From Gordionus sp. m RMFG-2023 (Eukaryota; Nematomorpha; Gordioida; Chordodea; Parachordodidae): DNA of 64,000 bases. Position 1 is the first letter of the stretch; each line of letters opens with the position of its first letter. The position numbers were made by a program, and so were the translations under genes. Positions 1 through 13,535 of the stretch are shown in pieces. The stretch spans positions 31,296,508 to 31,360,507 of the forward strand of contig NC_088776.1 of the NCBI RefSeq assembly GCF_954871325.1, read 5' to 3'. The notes below the pieces were generated by a model. It was not told where the DNA came from. It made no database searches and worked only from the letters and a program-made list of their open reading frames with translations.

Positions 1-210
1 TTTAAAAATGTGATTGAACCAAAATCCCATAATTTAAAACAAACACATCTATAAACTCGTTTTTTAATATCTTCAATTTATGAGAGGTATGGTGTTGCAC
101 CTTTGAGATGATTTGATAAAGGGTCTTATATTTGTGCATATCTTTTTAAACCTCTCTAATCAAAGCATATGGCAAGAACATTAGTGAATTACGTATAGCT
201 ATTAAAATTA
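1..210. other. A+T-rich sequence, nothing recognised
   Basis: No open frame with a recognisable motif, no tRNA-like boxes and no clear repeat ends are visible here. Confidence 0.4.
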
Positions 211-1036
211 GTGCTTTAAACGTTACTTAAAAGAACGTATTATCGTTACTCGTTATATTGTGAAATAAATAACATGTTATTCGCTATTCAAAAATAGTAA
301 CTATTAGTGTTACATAAAAAATACTAAATATTATATATAAATACTCATTTTATTTATTTTTTCTCCCATAGAAAAATTATACAAAAAATAATATATTTTA
401 AGATATTTTTATAATAAATTTTATTTATTTATAGCAATTGATTTTCAAAAAAGCGCTTAGTCCTCAACAGAGCTTTGGCTGTGCCAAACACTACAACTGG
501 CGCAGAGAATGGGAAGGTTGTATTATATTTAATAAAAAAAAATTTAAATTGGGAGAATTTTTTAAATATATTATAAATCTTTATTTTCGAAAAAACTTAT
601 TAGATAATTTTCATAGAATCTTCATTTAGATCCTAATCAAATTTTTTTATCTTTACCAGAATTTTAATCTCAATTCATATTTTTACCTTCATTAGAAATT
701 TGAGCTGCTTGACATCGAGGTTGAAATATTTGAATTAGAGTACAATCTCCACTTAAAAAGTGCGAACTTAGTCCCCTCAATTTTCTTTATTGATGTTAAA
801 ATCATACTTGTGCCAGAGCAGAGTTAAACCATCTCTATTTGAAGAAATAAGCTAAAAAAAAATTTCCCATATTTTCTTTTTCTAAGAAAAGAATTTAATG
901 TGAATACGTTGCCGTTACTCAAAAAATATAAAGGTGTTAACTCATTACACGCTACCATTTAAAACTAGTAACGAATAGCGTTCCTTTTCCCAAAAAATGT
1001 AGCAACGTTATTTTATTGATGTTATTTTAGAGTACT
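211..1036. repeat. Possible degenerate hAT-type MITE
   Basis: The left edge reads AGTGCTTTAAACGTTACTT, followed by repeated GTTACTCGTTA-like words. The right part (about 905-1036), read on the other strand, carries related words such as GAACGCTATTCGTTAC. This resembles the loose terminal repeats of hAT MITEs, but the inverted repeat is poor and no target duplication was found. The 63-codon frame inside shows nothing recognisable. Confidence 0.3.
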
Positions 1037-3105
1037 AATTAAAATATATAATATATACACGGTTGTAGTTTACAGGGTAAGATATTATAATAAAAACAAA
1101 AAGTTAAAAGAATGAAACAATATGTGTCTTTATTTTTACATAATATTTAAAAAATAAATGACGATTCATTAATATATAACTGTTATGTTCTACCTCCCCC
1201 CCTCTTGTCCCGTATTTCTTTAAGTTTTTCACCACTTATTTCTTTTGTTTTCCCATCGTCCTTTTTTTTATATTGATATTATACCTTATTTTTATATTGC
1301 ATTTGAAACTGGTTCTTACCAGTTTCATAAGATTGTATCGCAATTAAATAACAACTTTTTTTTCCCTTTTTGTTTTAAAAATTATAAAGGTTGAAAAGAA
1401 AACACCTTTTTGGAGAATTATTTTCTTTCGTTTTGAAAATTTATATTTTTTGGTAACATCGATTTTACTTTGTCAAATAAACTTTGAAAATAAATAAACT
1501 TTGAAAATATTATTTTAACTACGTTGTCCAAGTGATTCCATCGACCATCCCGGACCCCCGATCACGGACTGTATTTTTCCCATTCAGACTGGGGGACCCA
1601 TCGGTCCAAATACTACAATAACAAAACAAAACACTACAAAAATACATATGGTAAAATTTTAATGTAATTTTTTTGCATTTACAATTTTTATATTACTTAA
1701 ATTTTTTTATATAAAATACAGTTTAATATTTTTTTCAAATATTTATTATATGACATCCTGTTTATTCTAATTCACAAATGTTTAATATACGACAAATTTT
1801 ATATAGTAACACGAATAATACAAATTCATTTACATCAAATCCTGATCCTATTTATTCTAATTCAATACCTAATATATCTGCTACAAATAATTCCCATTAT
1901 ATCAATTCTCCCGTATTGTATAAAAACATTGAATATAGCCAGAGAAAAAATATTTTTCTTAGACGAGACAGGCATAAATTTACATGTTGTACCTGTTTAC
2001 GCCTAGCTAACTTTTGCATTGATTAATTTTCAAAGATTTTAGGAAAAAAACTCTATATCTCCGGCTCCAAGAAAAATCTTTATCTCAGGCAAGAATATCT
2101 CTAGATCCAATAATATTTTTATATTTATATTTTTTTAATCTTTATCATATAGTTTTTATATATAATTATTTTTAAATTTTTTGCCTTTTAAACAGAATAA
2201 AAATAAATACATATTTAGAAATAGAAAATATTTTCAAAATTTAACTTTTCAAATAAATAAAATTTAGTTATCAAGTATATCATGATAAAGTCTCGCGTGA
2301 TAAAATATTGCTAGGTGGTCTAAAAGTATATATTTATCGCTTCCACTAAGCATAAATTTTTCAGCTACATATACATTTATGCATTTGATTTGTAATTTAT
2401 GTTGTAAAAAGAGTATACCTTTGCTAGGTACGAGTTTTGTAATAAAAAATCGAAAATAATATATGCAAAACCCTCACCGAACCAGTGTAATTTATTTTAG
2501 ATAAATAACAAATGCATATGTGTAAATGAAAATGTATCGAAAAGATTTTTTTATTTGTATGTAAATAAATTTTGCTGAGAATATAAAATTGATATCTTGA
2601 AAATAATTTTATTTGCAAATATTTTCCAAATAATTTCTGCAGAGAAGTACTAAATATATACTTTTCTAATATATTTTAACAAAATAAAAGGAATGATTCT
2701 GAATTATCTCTCATTAAAATATAGGTACAATTGTTGTTCATTCTTTATAAAATAAAGTGGAAATTTCTGATTCATCATTATCAAATAAAGGAAAAATAAA
2801 TATCTGATTCCACAAAGTCATTCTTGATGAGCTATCTCCTCTTTAATATATCGCTTAGAAGATATTTAAATATGCTTAGGTTGTAAAATCGCATCCATTT
2901 TCCCTCTGCTTTAAATCTTTAATTTTTTGGAATCGTAAAAATTTGGCAATTTAAATAGATTATCTTCATAGATATTTTGAATTTTAAACATTTCTATTAT
3001 ATTTAATTTAAAAATCAGCAAAAAATCGTTTATTATCTAGTGACAATAGTTAGGTATTTATTAATAGGGATCTTTGAAATAATATATTTTAATTTTAAGG
3101 ATATA
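1037..3105. other. A+T-rich intergenic sequence
   Basis: About 2 kb without a supported gene. There is one GC-rich island at about 1540-1620 that I cannot assign. A low-complexity Asn/Ser-rich frame at 1778-2026 has no start context, splice partner or motif to support it. The rest is A+T-rich with many short homopolymers. Confidence 0.4.
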
Positions 3106-3613
3106 ATGTGCGCCGCCGCCGATGATTTTTGACCACGCTGAAGCCGCCGCCAAAAAAGTGTCGGCGCTCAACACATTGCCGCCGATGTAAAAATTCGGTG
3201 GCGTGGAGGCGTGATACATATTTTTTATTATTAAAAATAAAATTTTTATATATTATTTATGTATTGTAACTAGAAGAAAAATAATATTAAAAATTTTTGA
3301 ATTATTAAAATATGATTTTATTTTTTAAAATTAATAAATATTATTTGCTATAAATTTGATTTGTAGCAATACATATAATACACGTTTGCTCACTTTGGGC
3401 AGGTCCGTGACAACGTGCTAGATAAGATAAGATTAGGATAGTAAAACAGAAAAGGTATTGATATTAGTTTTAATTTAAAATTCAATTTTTTATTAAAATT
3501 CATATACAAATATGATAAAATATAATTATTTAAAAATTAACATTAAAATATAAAGAATATAATAAAATATGTCATATATCAATTTAAGTTAAAAAAAAAT
3601 ACAAATGAATGTA

Positions 3614-5772
3614 TCTATAATATATATAAAAGCCTTGTCACAAAATCATATCACACTTTTCATGTCCCACTTTTCATATCACACTTTATAATATATATTA
3701 AAAAAATCATTAATTTTGAAAAGTGCCTATGGCCCAATCGGGCAAGAACTTCGCTTACAGGATTATTGGACTTGGGTTCGAACCCCGTTAAATGTTTTTT
3801 TTCTTAATCTGGTAAAATATTTTTTTTTCTTAATCTTACAAAATTAATCTATAAAATATGTTAATAAAGTATATATTTAGTAATTTTAATTTATGTGTAC
3901 AATTAAAAAGTCTTTTAAATTAAATTTTTATTCATTTGTATTTTATAATTTAAAAATTTATTATTGCTTGATGAGAGTTTTATGTTAAAACCCTTAAGAA
4001 GTATCCATTCCACATTGAATTTTATACAACTTTATATCTCTTAATTAGGTGATTTTTATGCATAAGTAAATATTTAAATCTCTCTTATCTTTTCTGAAAT
4101 TGGCCTTTCTACATGCATTCCATAGTTTTGTATATTTTCTCATAACTTCATAATTTAATTGTAGAATGTATATTTTTCATAGCTTATTATAATATTTTTG
4201 ATTAAATGTATAACTTTTTTGTTTTACTTATATATAATTTGACTATGATTAAAGTTAACCTCCTATTATTTGTTAACTTAGAATATCTTTTTATTTTTTC
4301 TATTGTAATTTAATAACAATGTCTTAAATTTATATTTTGTAACTAAGTAATACATCATTTGGAAGGGTGGTGGTTTGTTTAAAATTTAAATTAGGATGAA
4401 CATATTTTTAGCATGGTACTTTAATATGTATTCATGATTTTCATATAAATACTAGGAGCTAACCAGTAGAATGATAGGTAAATCAGATATTTCCCCTTCA
4501 TTTGATCCTAATTTTGAAAAATTTTCCCAATAATATAAATGGCAAAAAATTATATACATATTATACAGATTTAATTCTTATAAACCCCTACATCACACCT
4601 ATTTTTCTGGATCCAAGAAAAAAATAAATTATTCTGAGTTTTCCTGGGTTTGGGAAATATTTTTTACAATTAATATGGGCTTGGAAGTAGCTTGGGAAAC
4701 ATTTTTTAAAATTAATATAGTCTTAGATTCCTGAAAATTTTTTAATTTTTAATATGGGTTAGAAATTGGCCTGAAAATTTCTTTTGGAGGCCAGGCCTGA
4801 TCAAAAACCAAGGTCCATGCAACTTTCATATTCTGATTGTATTTTTAAATGCATTGTGACTTTTTATATATTTTATTTCAGTTCTCAACTATCAAAATTA
4901 TTATGGACTTTTTGAGAAATTTTTCCCAAGTGCGAGGACCTGGCTTGTGAATTTTTTTAATATTAGGCATAGGTGTAATATTTAACACAGAATATTTATA
5001 TGGCCCTCAGGTAAAAGCTAATTTAAATATATTTTTATTCAAATATAGTATTCATTCTCAGTATTAATGGGTTGGCCTTTGTCTGAAGTAGGGGTATAAA
5101 AAATAGATATGGTTTTTAGAGAATTACCTATCTCCCGGGTTGGGAAAAAATTTTGAAAATTACTATGGGTTGGCCAGGCTTGGGAAAATTTTTTTTATAA
5201 AATTTTTATAGGTTGGGCTGGGTTTGAAAAATATTTTTATAAATTATATTAGGCTGGGCTTGGAGAAAATTTTTCAAAAATATTATGAGCTAGAATGCTC
5301 GAGAATTTTTTCATTATTAACTATGAGTCATACATTGGCCTAAAAAAATTTTTTGCTGGCCTGGGATCGGCCTGATCAAAAAACCTAGGCCCATGAAAAT
5401 CTGATTTTGATTGTAATTTTAACATTATGATTATTTAAATATTTTATTTCAGTTCTCAACTACCAAAATTATTATATTCATTGCACTTGAAAGAATTTTT
5501 CAAAATTATTATGGCTTTGTACTTTCTGGGAATTTTTTTAATATTAAAAATTAGGTATAAATGAATAGTAATATTTAACAAATAATATTGGTATTATAAT
5601 TTAATTTAACCAAACCATAGTATTTACACTTAGTTTTAATAGATTAAACCTGGCCTGAAGGGGGGGGGATTAAAAGAATAATAATTGGATATTATTTTCA
5701 AATAGGAGGTAACAACTATCATAAAAGTAAGAAGAAAATTTTCATTCCCATTTTTGACGGGCTATTTTTATA
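3614..5772 (+). mobile_element. Helitron copy A (non-autonomous), inside the hAT
   Basis: The 3' part is a close relative of the Helitron copies at 15301, 22678 and 52786. It has degenerate tandem blocks rich in GGCCTGGCTTGGG words (4620-5460) and ends in a hairpin near 5745-5760 (CCCATTTTTGACGGG). The final CTRR is degraded here. The 5' start at TCTATAATATATATAAAAG is proposed because it begins with TC after an A, as Helitrons do. That end is much less certain than the 3' end. Confidence 0.5.
3723..3792 (+). repeat. tRNA-like segment (SINE head or tRNA pseudogene)
   Basis: An A-box-like word (TGGCCCAATCGGG) is followed about 40 bases later by a perfect B box (GGGTTCGAACCCCG). The D-arm GCCC/GGGC pair is visible, but no acceptor stem closes, so this is not a functional tRNA. 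It lies near the 5' end of Helitron copy A. Confidence 0.55.
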
Positions 5773-6460
5773 AAAAGAAAAAAAAACATTAAAAAAAAAG
5801 AAATATCAAATGACGAGGTCAGGCCATGATGTTTTAAATATTTGATAATTAGATCTTTTTATCGATACGGCCATTTTCTGCTTGAGTTTGTAAAATGGAG
5901 AAAGCTATGATTTTTTTATTGATTTGGATATTGTTTTGATTATTCTTTTAATCTTAATTTTTATTTTAACTTTAAAATATTTAATTATTTTATAAAAGAA
6001 TATTTAAATAAAACTGATCTTATCCCACATTTAGAATTTTTTATGGCATAATATTTTTATTATTAACTTTTTATTATGTAGAAATATGACATTATTTTAG
6101 ATACAAAAGATTTACCAGATAAAACAACACTTAGCCGGAGTGGATTAGATGATGTGTATTTATCAATGAAAGCATACATATGTCAACAAATTAATATAGG
6201 TCCTAATTTTTTGCTATAACTTTTGATATGTGGACCGACAAATATAGACGGCGAAATTATATTATCTTTACTTTTCACTAAATAGATAATAATTTAAATA
6301 TTCTATTTTATACATTTGCGACACATCATGTTACTCACCCCTGAAACTATTCTTTCCGAGATAGAAAAAGTTTAAGATGAATTTGATTTGAGGTCCAAGA
6401 AAATTCAAATGGTTACGGTTGCAGGACCCAATGTAAAGAAAAGTGTTCGTCTAAGAGAAT

Positions 6461-6944
6461 ATGACCGTTATTTATGTTTGGGGCATGGATTACATAATCG
6501 ACAGTCAATGGAATAAAAAAAAAGTTAATAAAATAGAAAATCTCATTAAAAAAGTGAGAGAAATTATATTTGTCTTAAGATTCAAAACAACGGTTTTTGA
6601 AAATATAAACGATATCGAAAATAGAAAATGTTTTGAATCGATATCATTTACATCGGATATTTTAGATTTGGATGATAATGATTCTTTTTATGAAGATCGT
6701 TTGAGGTTTGATGATGATAGTGAATATCAAAAATCATATGAGAAAAAACCTTAAAATTAAATGTACATGTTGGCATAGTATTTTAATAATGCTGGAAAGT
6801 GTGACTGACGATAACAAAAAGCCTATAAATATTCTATTAAATAGAATGGAGAAACCGGATCTCAAATTATTTAACACCGATTGGGACATGGTGCATGAAA
6901 AAAAACTGTTGAATTTGTATACGTCCAAAAAGGAGTTACTATAA
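6461..6944 (+). pseudogene. hAT transposase fragment
   Basis: Two overlapping frames (6461-6754 and 6708-6944) are pieces of one hAT transposase, not separate genes. The second contains a cysteine-tryptophan region and an LIMLESVTDDNKKPIN-like stretch, which in hAT proteins follows the catalytic core. Neither frame has its own start context. They are fragments of the broken element at 3106-7821. Confidence 0.55.
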
Positions 6945-8108
6945 ATTTATCCTTATTATTTCGTAGTGAAATTAAATATCATTTAATTGTAAAAGAATAT
7001 GATAATCCTCCCATGCATCCCTTAAACAAAATATGCTTACTAAATTTTGATCATAGATTTCCAATAACCGATCTTCAGGTAGTATGTTAAAATACATAAA
7101 TTATTTTTTTTATATTATTTCTCTTTGTTTTATTTTACTTAGGTGTTAGGAGCACTTTTGGATCCTCATTTTTAATCTATAAACATAGTAAATGAATATT
7201 TAAAGGAAAAAAATATTACTCCGGTGCAATTTTTATGTCAACACGCTACCTCTCTATGGCCTTACACGGACGAATTAACCGATTGTGAAATGATGGAAGT
7301 TGCTTCAAAATTCGATTATCTTACATTGCTACGAAACATTCATCTATTCATAACAATAATCTGAAACAACAAGACTATTTAACTAGTTTAGAAAAAGAGT
7401 GTTATTCATTATTTTCGCCTTATAATCTTAAATTTTTGGAAGAAAAGAGCATTGGATCTTCTTAAACTTTCAATATTAGCTAGAAACATGCTGTGCGTTC
7501 CAGCTACGAGCACACCCAGCGAGCGTGCATTTTACATAGCTGGGCTCACTCTGAACTCTAGAAGATCATTATTATGTCCTATAAATCTAAATAAAATTTA
7601 TACAGGATAATTTTAACTTAATAAAATCATTAAATTATATTTATAAACATAATAAAGCTTAAATTTTATTTTATAAGTGTTTCCAAACAATTTATAATTT
7701 TAATTTAAAAAAATTTAAGTTAGAGAAATAATTGACGCCGCCGTGCCGCCGTCGATTTTTGTGGCAGCGTCTAAATCGATTAAAAAGAAACGCCTCCGCC
7801 GATAATGCTGTCGGCGCACATGTCTAGATATACTCCAACATCATTTTAAAAAATATCTTCTTCATATAATTTATTTATTATTTTGTAGTATCTTTAACTG
7901 ATATTTGTAGAATTTTAGCCAGATATCCAATATCTTTAATTTACGTTTGAAACTATTTGGAATTGGATAATAATTCAGAAATTGCAAAACATCCTTTATT
8001 TTACTTTATTATAAAATCCTTTTATATCGTTTGTTCAAATTCACAAATAATGCAAATATAATAAATAAACATTTATAAAAATAATAAATAAGCAATTAGT
8101 GTCAATCA

Positions 8109-11006
8109 GCGCCGTGCCTAGACTTTTGGCGGATTAAGACAAAAAATAATTTGGCAGCCCCTTAAGAAAATACAATTTACCTAAGCTTTTTTGATAATTC
8201 TTTGCAAGAGAACTAAAAGCATATATACTTTATTAAATTTATAAATATTTTCTATTGAAGTTACAGAGAGATTAACAAGTCGGTCCTGTGAAACTCGTAA
8301 GTAAGTTTTAATTAATTTGAGCGATAAGTTTCTCTATGCGGATGCCACGGTAGTTGGAAAGGTTAAAGTAATCCTTAATACAATGGATATTGGTAAGCCT
8401 CATTTAACCCATTAGTGTTAATATAGCGTAAAATTTCCAATGGAGTTTTAATGGGATGCTTGCTTAATATTAATGTATTCACTAAAAGTTGTAATTTTAT
8501 TAGTAGATCTTGCTGATTAATATCGCTTTCTAACATATCCAGATCTGTTAATAAATTATGTAATTGACAACATTTTTCTGTCTGGCACATTTATTAATTC
8601 TAGTATATTGAATAAGAATCTAAAATGATTTTTAAAGAGCTTTAACTTCTGGAAACGTTCCTCCAACGAATTTTTCGCTTGATCTAGTGATACATTTAAA
8701 AATTCAATCTCATATTTTTTTGAAGATCATGTATAGGCGTGTCATCTCCTTGGTAAAAAAAAATGTTTTTGAACTTTCCGTCTATAAATTAATGTTAATG
8801 AAGGAAAGTACTGCTCTTCTATAATCATTTCCAATTCCTGTGCAAGCTTTTTCGCTAAGTTAAGGGAATTCTGAAAACCGTTTTCCTTAAAGCGATAAAA
8901 TATCTTGAGTATTTTCTATAAGTGTAATAGTTCTTTTCAATTCAATATTGTCACCTTGCATAACCTTACTTGCTAAATTCACCTGGGTTTATATATAAAC
9001 CAGATGACAAGAGTTACCAAAAATGAAAACTGTCTTAATTCTTTAGTCAATAAAATGGCTCATGTGCAACATTTGGACTCATTAGATCGGGTAGTCTATT
9101 AGTGCATCAATATCACCAACCTAATTTTTAATGACCCTTGCACTCTCCACCTTACGCTCCCATAGCGTTTCAGGTGACAGGTTTAACGTAAAATTATCTA
9201 TATGATCCTTCAAAATTTGCCATGGTTGAAACGAAACGAAACAGAAAATATATATATTCGTTGGATGACGCCAAAATAATTTTGTGACTAATGATGATCG
9301 TGTCATGTCATCAAGTAGCAGGTTTAAACTAAGGCAATCACAAGACATAAAAGAAGCTCTCCGATTTATTTGCAATATTCGAGCCCTTCATAACATTTTC
9401 TCATATTTGATATTTGATCCATTATCGCAACCTTGTCCACGACATTTTTTTTTCTCTAATTCCAATTTTTAAGTTATGGATAAAAATAATTCTACCATGA
9501 CCTTGCCAGTACTGGAATCAATTTTTATAAAGCCAAAGAATCCCTCATTTATTTTAACGGAGTTGTTAAGATCTATATATTCTATAACTACCGTTAATTG
9601 CTCCTGGTAGATTATGTCTGATGTGCAGTCTAATATTACAGAAAAGAATATTGCGTTTATAGCATCAACAATACTATTTTATCTCCTATCAAGTTAATAA
9701 CTTCATTTTAAATGTGATTTTCAAGGTAATGATTATGAACTTCACTATTCTTAATTCGACGATTGTTGTCGAATGATATTAAATCAATTTTCGATAAAAA
9801 AAATTAAATTTCTTAACTATAAAATAAATGAAGTGTTTTTTTTACTAAAATATAAATCAAATTTTTTGTTATAATATATATGACCAGACATGCTAAACTT
9901 TTTTCAAAATTTATACATAGGGGAGACTGGGGTTATGTAAACCCCGGGGCTTGGCAAACCACTTAATCTCATTTTAAAATTAAATATACCAGAAGGTTAA
10001 AATTTTATCCTAATATAGTTTTTATTAGTATATATCTATGGACAAAATATATTTTGAAATAATTAATTACTAAAAATTTTATTTAAGAAATAAATTATTG
10101 ATGAAATTTTCAAAAGATTTTTACATGACAGAAAATTTTTATTAAAATATATAATTATTTATATGTAAATTAAATTTTATTACAAAGTTTAAACATTCTT
10201 CTATAATTTGAGTAAGTTATATGAGTATTTATCAAATCTAGATATTATTTCAATCATGATTTGTGAATTTAGAGCTAGCGGGGTTTGTTAAACCATACAC
10301 GTCAATTATGGCAATTAATAATAAAAAAACTTTCAAAATCTTGAAAAGGCAATTTCATGGCTCTTTATGATTGGTATTTAGAATTTATGCTAAGAAATTT
10401 TAATCTCTTCTTAAAATTCATATTTTTTTATGTCCAAAATGTTTATTAAATTAGCCAAAATTAAGTTTCAATTTTTATATATAATTAGCTTCAATTTATA
10501 AGTATTATGATATTTTGAACAATAAAACAATAAAATTATTCTATACATATCATTATTAATAAATAAAAATGCATTTCAATTTATTATGGCCTATTAAAAC
10601 CAATGGTTTGGAAGCCCCTTGAAGTGGTTTGCCTCACCCCGCTATAGGGGCTTGTTGAACAAAATTTTCACTTTTATTAAAAATAAAATTTAAAAAAAAT
10701 GATTATATTCTTAAAATTTTTTATAAGGCACCTTTATAAAGTATAGTTTTAGGTATCCAATCATATATTATTTTTTATATTATCTATAAAACAACAAGAG
10801 CTATAGCCAATTTTGTAAGGTTCAACTAACCCCAGTCTCCCCTAGATTTTTTTACAAAAAAAAAGAATAATAGATTGCTTGTATGTAGTATATACAAAAA
10901 AAATTCTAATTTTCAAGAAGCTAAAAATAATTGGGTTAAAATTACATAATTCGGAGGGCCCTAAAATTATCTAATGCTCGCCCCCCCCCTCGTCTGCACG
11001 GCCCTG
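8109..11006 (-). mobile_element. hAT transposon (ZMYM1-like), broken, interrupted by a MITE
   Basis: The left end is CAGCGCCGTGCCTAGAC. The right end, read on the other strand, is CAGGGCCGTGCAGACGAG. They are flanked by GTGTCAAT and CTGTTAAT, an aged 8-bp duplication matching at six of eight positions, typical of hAT. On the - strand, 8375-8590 encodes the segment just before the dimerisation domain (PLEILRYINTNGLNEAYQ). The following bases down to about 8240 carry the domain itself (VASA..NLSLKLIKTYL), broken by stops and frameshifts. The frames at 9121-9472 sit in the middle of the element and are not convincing genes. The transposase is dead. Confidence 0.75.
9918..10844. mobile_element. 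MITE with perfect 18-bp inverted repeats
   Basis: The ends TAGGGGAGACTGGGGTTA and TAACCCCAGTCTCCCCTA are exact inverted repeats of 18 bp, including a TA at each edge. This suggests a TA target as used by Tc1/mariner-type elements. The 0.9-kb interior is A+T-rich, has no coding frame and contains further GGGG/CCCC-rich words at about 10620-10660. The element sits inside the older hAT at 8109-11006. Confidence 0.75.
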
Positions 11007-11484
11007 CTGTTAATACGTGTTATTACTTCTTGCAATAACTCTCTGAATAATAAAAAAAATTGGTCGGCTTTTAAGGGTTAATGAAGAGTATATAATTTTT
11101 ATAATTTTCTGCATGTTTATTTTTATTGCATGTTCCAATTGTAGTTTTAGTTGCGTAGTGAATTAGTAATTGGGATTACATTTTCAACATGAGAAATAAA
11201 GCCTAAGTATCAGACAAGTAATTTTCAGAAAAAACTTTTAAAATTGAAATTTTAAAAATATTGTCTAACGGATCGAAAAAAATTTAAGAGATGTGAGTAA
11301 GGTATTGCGGAAGATTTTAGAAAATTTTTAAAAATTGGGGAATAAATTAAGGATTCATTAATGAGGTATCTTTAACAAAAGATTAAAAAAATTGAGTCAT
11401 CAACCTAAGCAAGAAGATTTTTATTTTAAAAATTAAAATAAAATAAGACACAATTATATTTCTAGGGGAACGATCCATCTCTAG

Positions 11485-11959
11485 CAGAGATTTTCAAAGC
11501 CCGATCATTTAATTTATAAGTAAAAAAATGCAAGACCTCGCAAATCTCTGATTTTTCGTAAAATTTTAATAGACCACCCCGGACATTAAAATTATGATAT
11601 ATTTTTTGAATTTAAACTAAAATTTGAATTAGTACTATTTGAAAATATATTACAATATGCTTATTTCCTTGTATTTTAAGGTTTCTCTTACTAAAATACT
11701 GAGTCTATAAATAATATAGTAAATTCATAAAAAATTAAACAGGTTATTTATAATATAATCCAGTTACAAATATACAATACAGATATCAATCATAATTGAT
11801 TTATAAAGCAGTTTAGAAATGGATAACCATAGAAGTGAAATTTAAGAGCTTTAATTGGCAGTGGGGGAAAAAATAAGATATAAATATTATTTAACACGCC
11901 GGGAAACTTGTGCAATTTAACGGGCTAAAGCGGGCTGGACCGAGTTCTACAAATCTCTG
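11485..11959. mobile_element. hAT-type MITE, 475 bp
   Basis: It starts CAGAGATTTTCAAAGCCCG and ends CTACAAATCTCTG, so the outer CAGAGATTT/AAATCTCTG are inverted repeats. Flanks are ATCTCTAG and ATCTCAAA, matching at the first five positions and at one of the last three. There is no coding capacity. Copies of the AAATCTCTG word also occur inside. Confidence 0.55.
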
Positions 11960-12604
11960 ATCTCAAATCTTGAGATCATCGCAGCTTAAGTGGGTGTGTT
12001 ACTACTGTATTTGCTGATTATGCCACGCTGACAAAAAATTTTAATACATTAGCCTAATTTAAAAAATAAAGAATTACAGTTACAGGCATATCCAACCCAT
12101 AACGAAGTTTGGGTTCATATAAAAATTGGGGGTTAAAGTTTCAGGGGTTCGTAAAAAACAATAATATCGGCTCATTTTGAACCTTTAAAAACCGGGTCCT
12201 TTTCTCATAGGAAGTTATTAGAATTCTGTAAAGAGGAGCATATTTTTTACTAATAAAGAATAATGAGCCATATATAAATTAAATTTAAATATTTTCATTG
12301 ATTCTTTCCTGCAAAATTATATCTATGAAGAATGAATAAATTATATGGTTAAAAACACTTTCATAGATAACTGGGGTAGTTGGCACCCTCAAGTTTAATA
12401 TAAATATAAATTGAATAATACATAATAACTCATTAATAAACAATAATCTTTAAAAGTGCTAGGATAACAAAAGTTTAAAACCGGTTCACATACACTTTTG
12501 GAAGTTCGGTTCATGTTAGAGGGTTCTGTAAATAATAACTGTAACTACCGATTTAATGGTTCGGTTTGAGCTTCTATAACACTTTTGAATAAGAAGATGT
12601 ATAA

Positions 12605-13535
12605 CAGGCGCGTAACCAATGAGGGGGGATTTTACCCCCCCCCCATCGCAAATTTGACTGTTTTCATAAATATCATTTTAAGCAAATAAAAAATTTACCC
12701 CCACCCTCCCTCCCCCGACAAAATTTTGAAATATCAATCAGAGTTTATCTTTGCTGCTAGTTGCATTAATTAATTATTTTCCTATAGCTCACTACTTTAT
12801 AGAAATTTAAAAAAACCAAATTTAGTTTTGGTTCAGGTTATTGATTTGGCGGAAAATGTATATGAACAGGTAAATAAGATAGATGAATATTTTAATAATA
12901 TTTCTCTAGACGTTCGAAAGTTAAATCTTATGATATAACACTAATTAAACCTCATCTAGCACTTAGGCAATTGATGAAATATAAATGTAACTCAACTGAA
13001 GAATATTATATCCATTTTCATCCCATTCTTAGATACTTTTTTATCGCAAATTAAAGTTTTTTAGATAAAAAAACAAATCTTTAGCAATCTTCAAATTTTA
13101 TTACCTAAAGACCCTTCTTCGTTTTCTGATGCCACTATTGGTAAAATTAAATATTTAGTAAAATTTTATTACTATGATATTGATACTGAAATCAATTTAA
13201 TCAGTGAATTCGAATTGTGGTATAAATATTTACTAAGTTTGGCTATTTTACCTAAGTATGCTATTGATGCGTTCAATCAGTATAAGAAAACCTTGGCTCA
13301 ATTTCCAAATATTTTGAAGTTGTTATATATTCTTGCATATTTGCCTATTACAACATATGAAAGGACCTTTTCCAACTTAAGGGTTGAAAATTTATTTACG
13401 AAATACTACTTCCGAATCTCGGCTAAATGGGTTAGCTATGTTAAATATTCACAGAGATTTGGTTCCAACTAGAAACGAAATTCTTGATAAATTGGCAAAT
13501 TTCCGGCGAAAATTAAAAATCGCATTATAATTATA
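12605..13535 (+). mobile_element. hAT relic of the CAGGCGCGTA family
   Basis: A left end CAGGCGCGTAACCAATG is followed by pieces of a ZMYM1-like hAT transposase on the + strand. A region at about 12970-13060 reads NSTEEYY..HF-P, the usual lead-in to the C-terminal half. The 13215-13472 frame contains the dimerisation signature TYERTFSNLR. The next frame continues with SESRLNGLAMLNIHRDLVP and stops near 13528. Several frameshifts and stops separate these pieces. No right inverted repeat was found; the satellite at 13640 may have replaced it. Confidence 0.7.

Larger units (their letters stand above)
3106..7821 (+). mobile_element. hAT transposon, broken, interrupted by a Helitron
   Basis: The ends are GC-rich inverted repeats: ATGTGCGCCGCCGCCGATG on the left, and on the right, read on the other strand, ATGTGCGCCGACAGCATTAT. 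Both stand out against the A+T-rich surroundings. Pieces of a BED/ZBED-like hAT transposase lie on the + strand from about 5800 to 7620. A piece at 6110-6190 reads like the region ahead of the first catalytic Asp. A piece at 6420-6500 contains the hydrophobic stretch RYLCLGHGLHN. The C-terminal dimerisation region at 7440-7610 includes LARNMLCVPATSTPSERAF. Several stops and frameshifts split the gene, so it is dead. No clean 8-bp target duplication was found, so the end positions may be off by a few bases. Confidence 0.7.

Noticed and set aside
1778-2026. 82-codon Asn/Ser-rich frame
   Set aside because: Low complexity, no partner exon with matching phase, no motif.
3723-3792. A functional tRNA gene
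   Set aside because: A and B boxes are good but the acceptor stem does not close, and it lies in a Helitron.
12090-12590. GGTTC/GAACC-rich words resembling the ends of the MITE at 48263
   Set aside because: No paired termini or duplication could be found, so not listed as an element.
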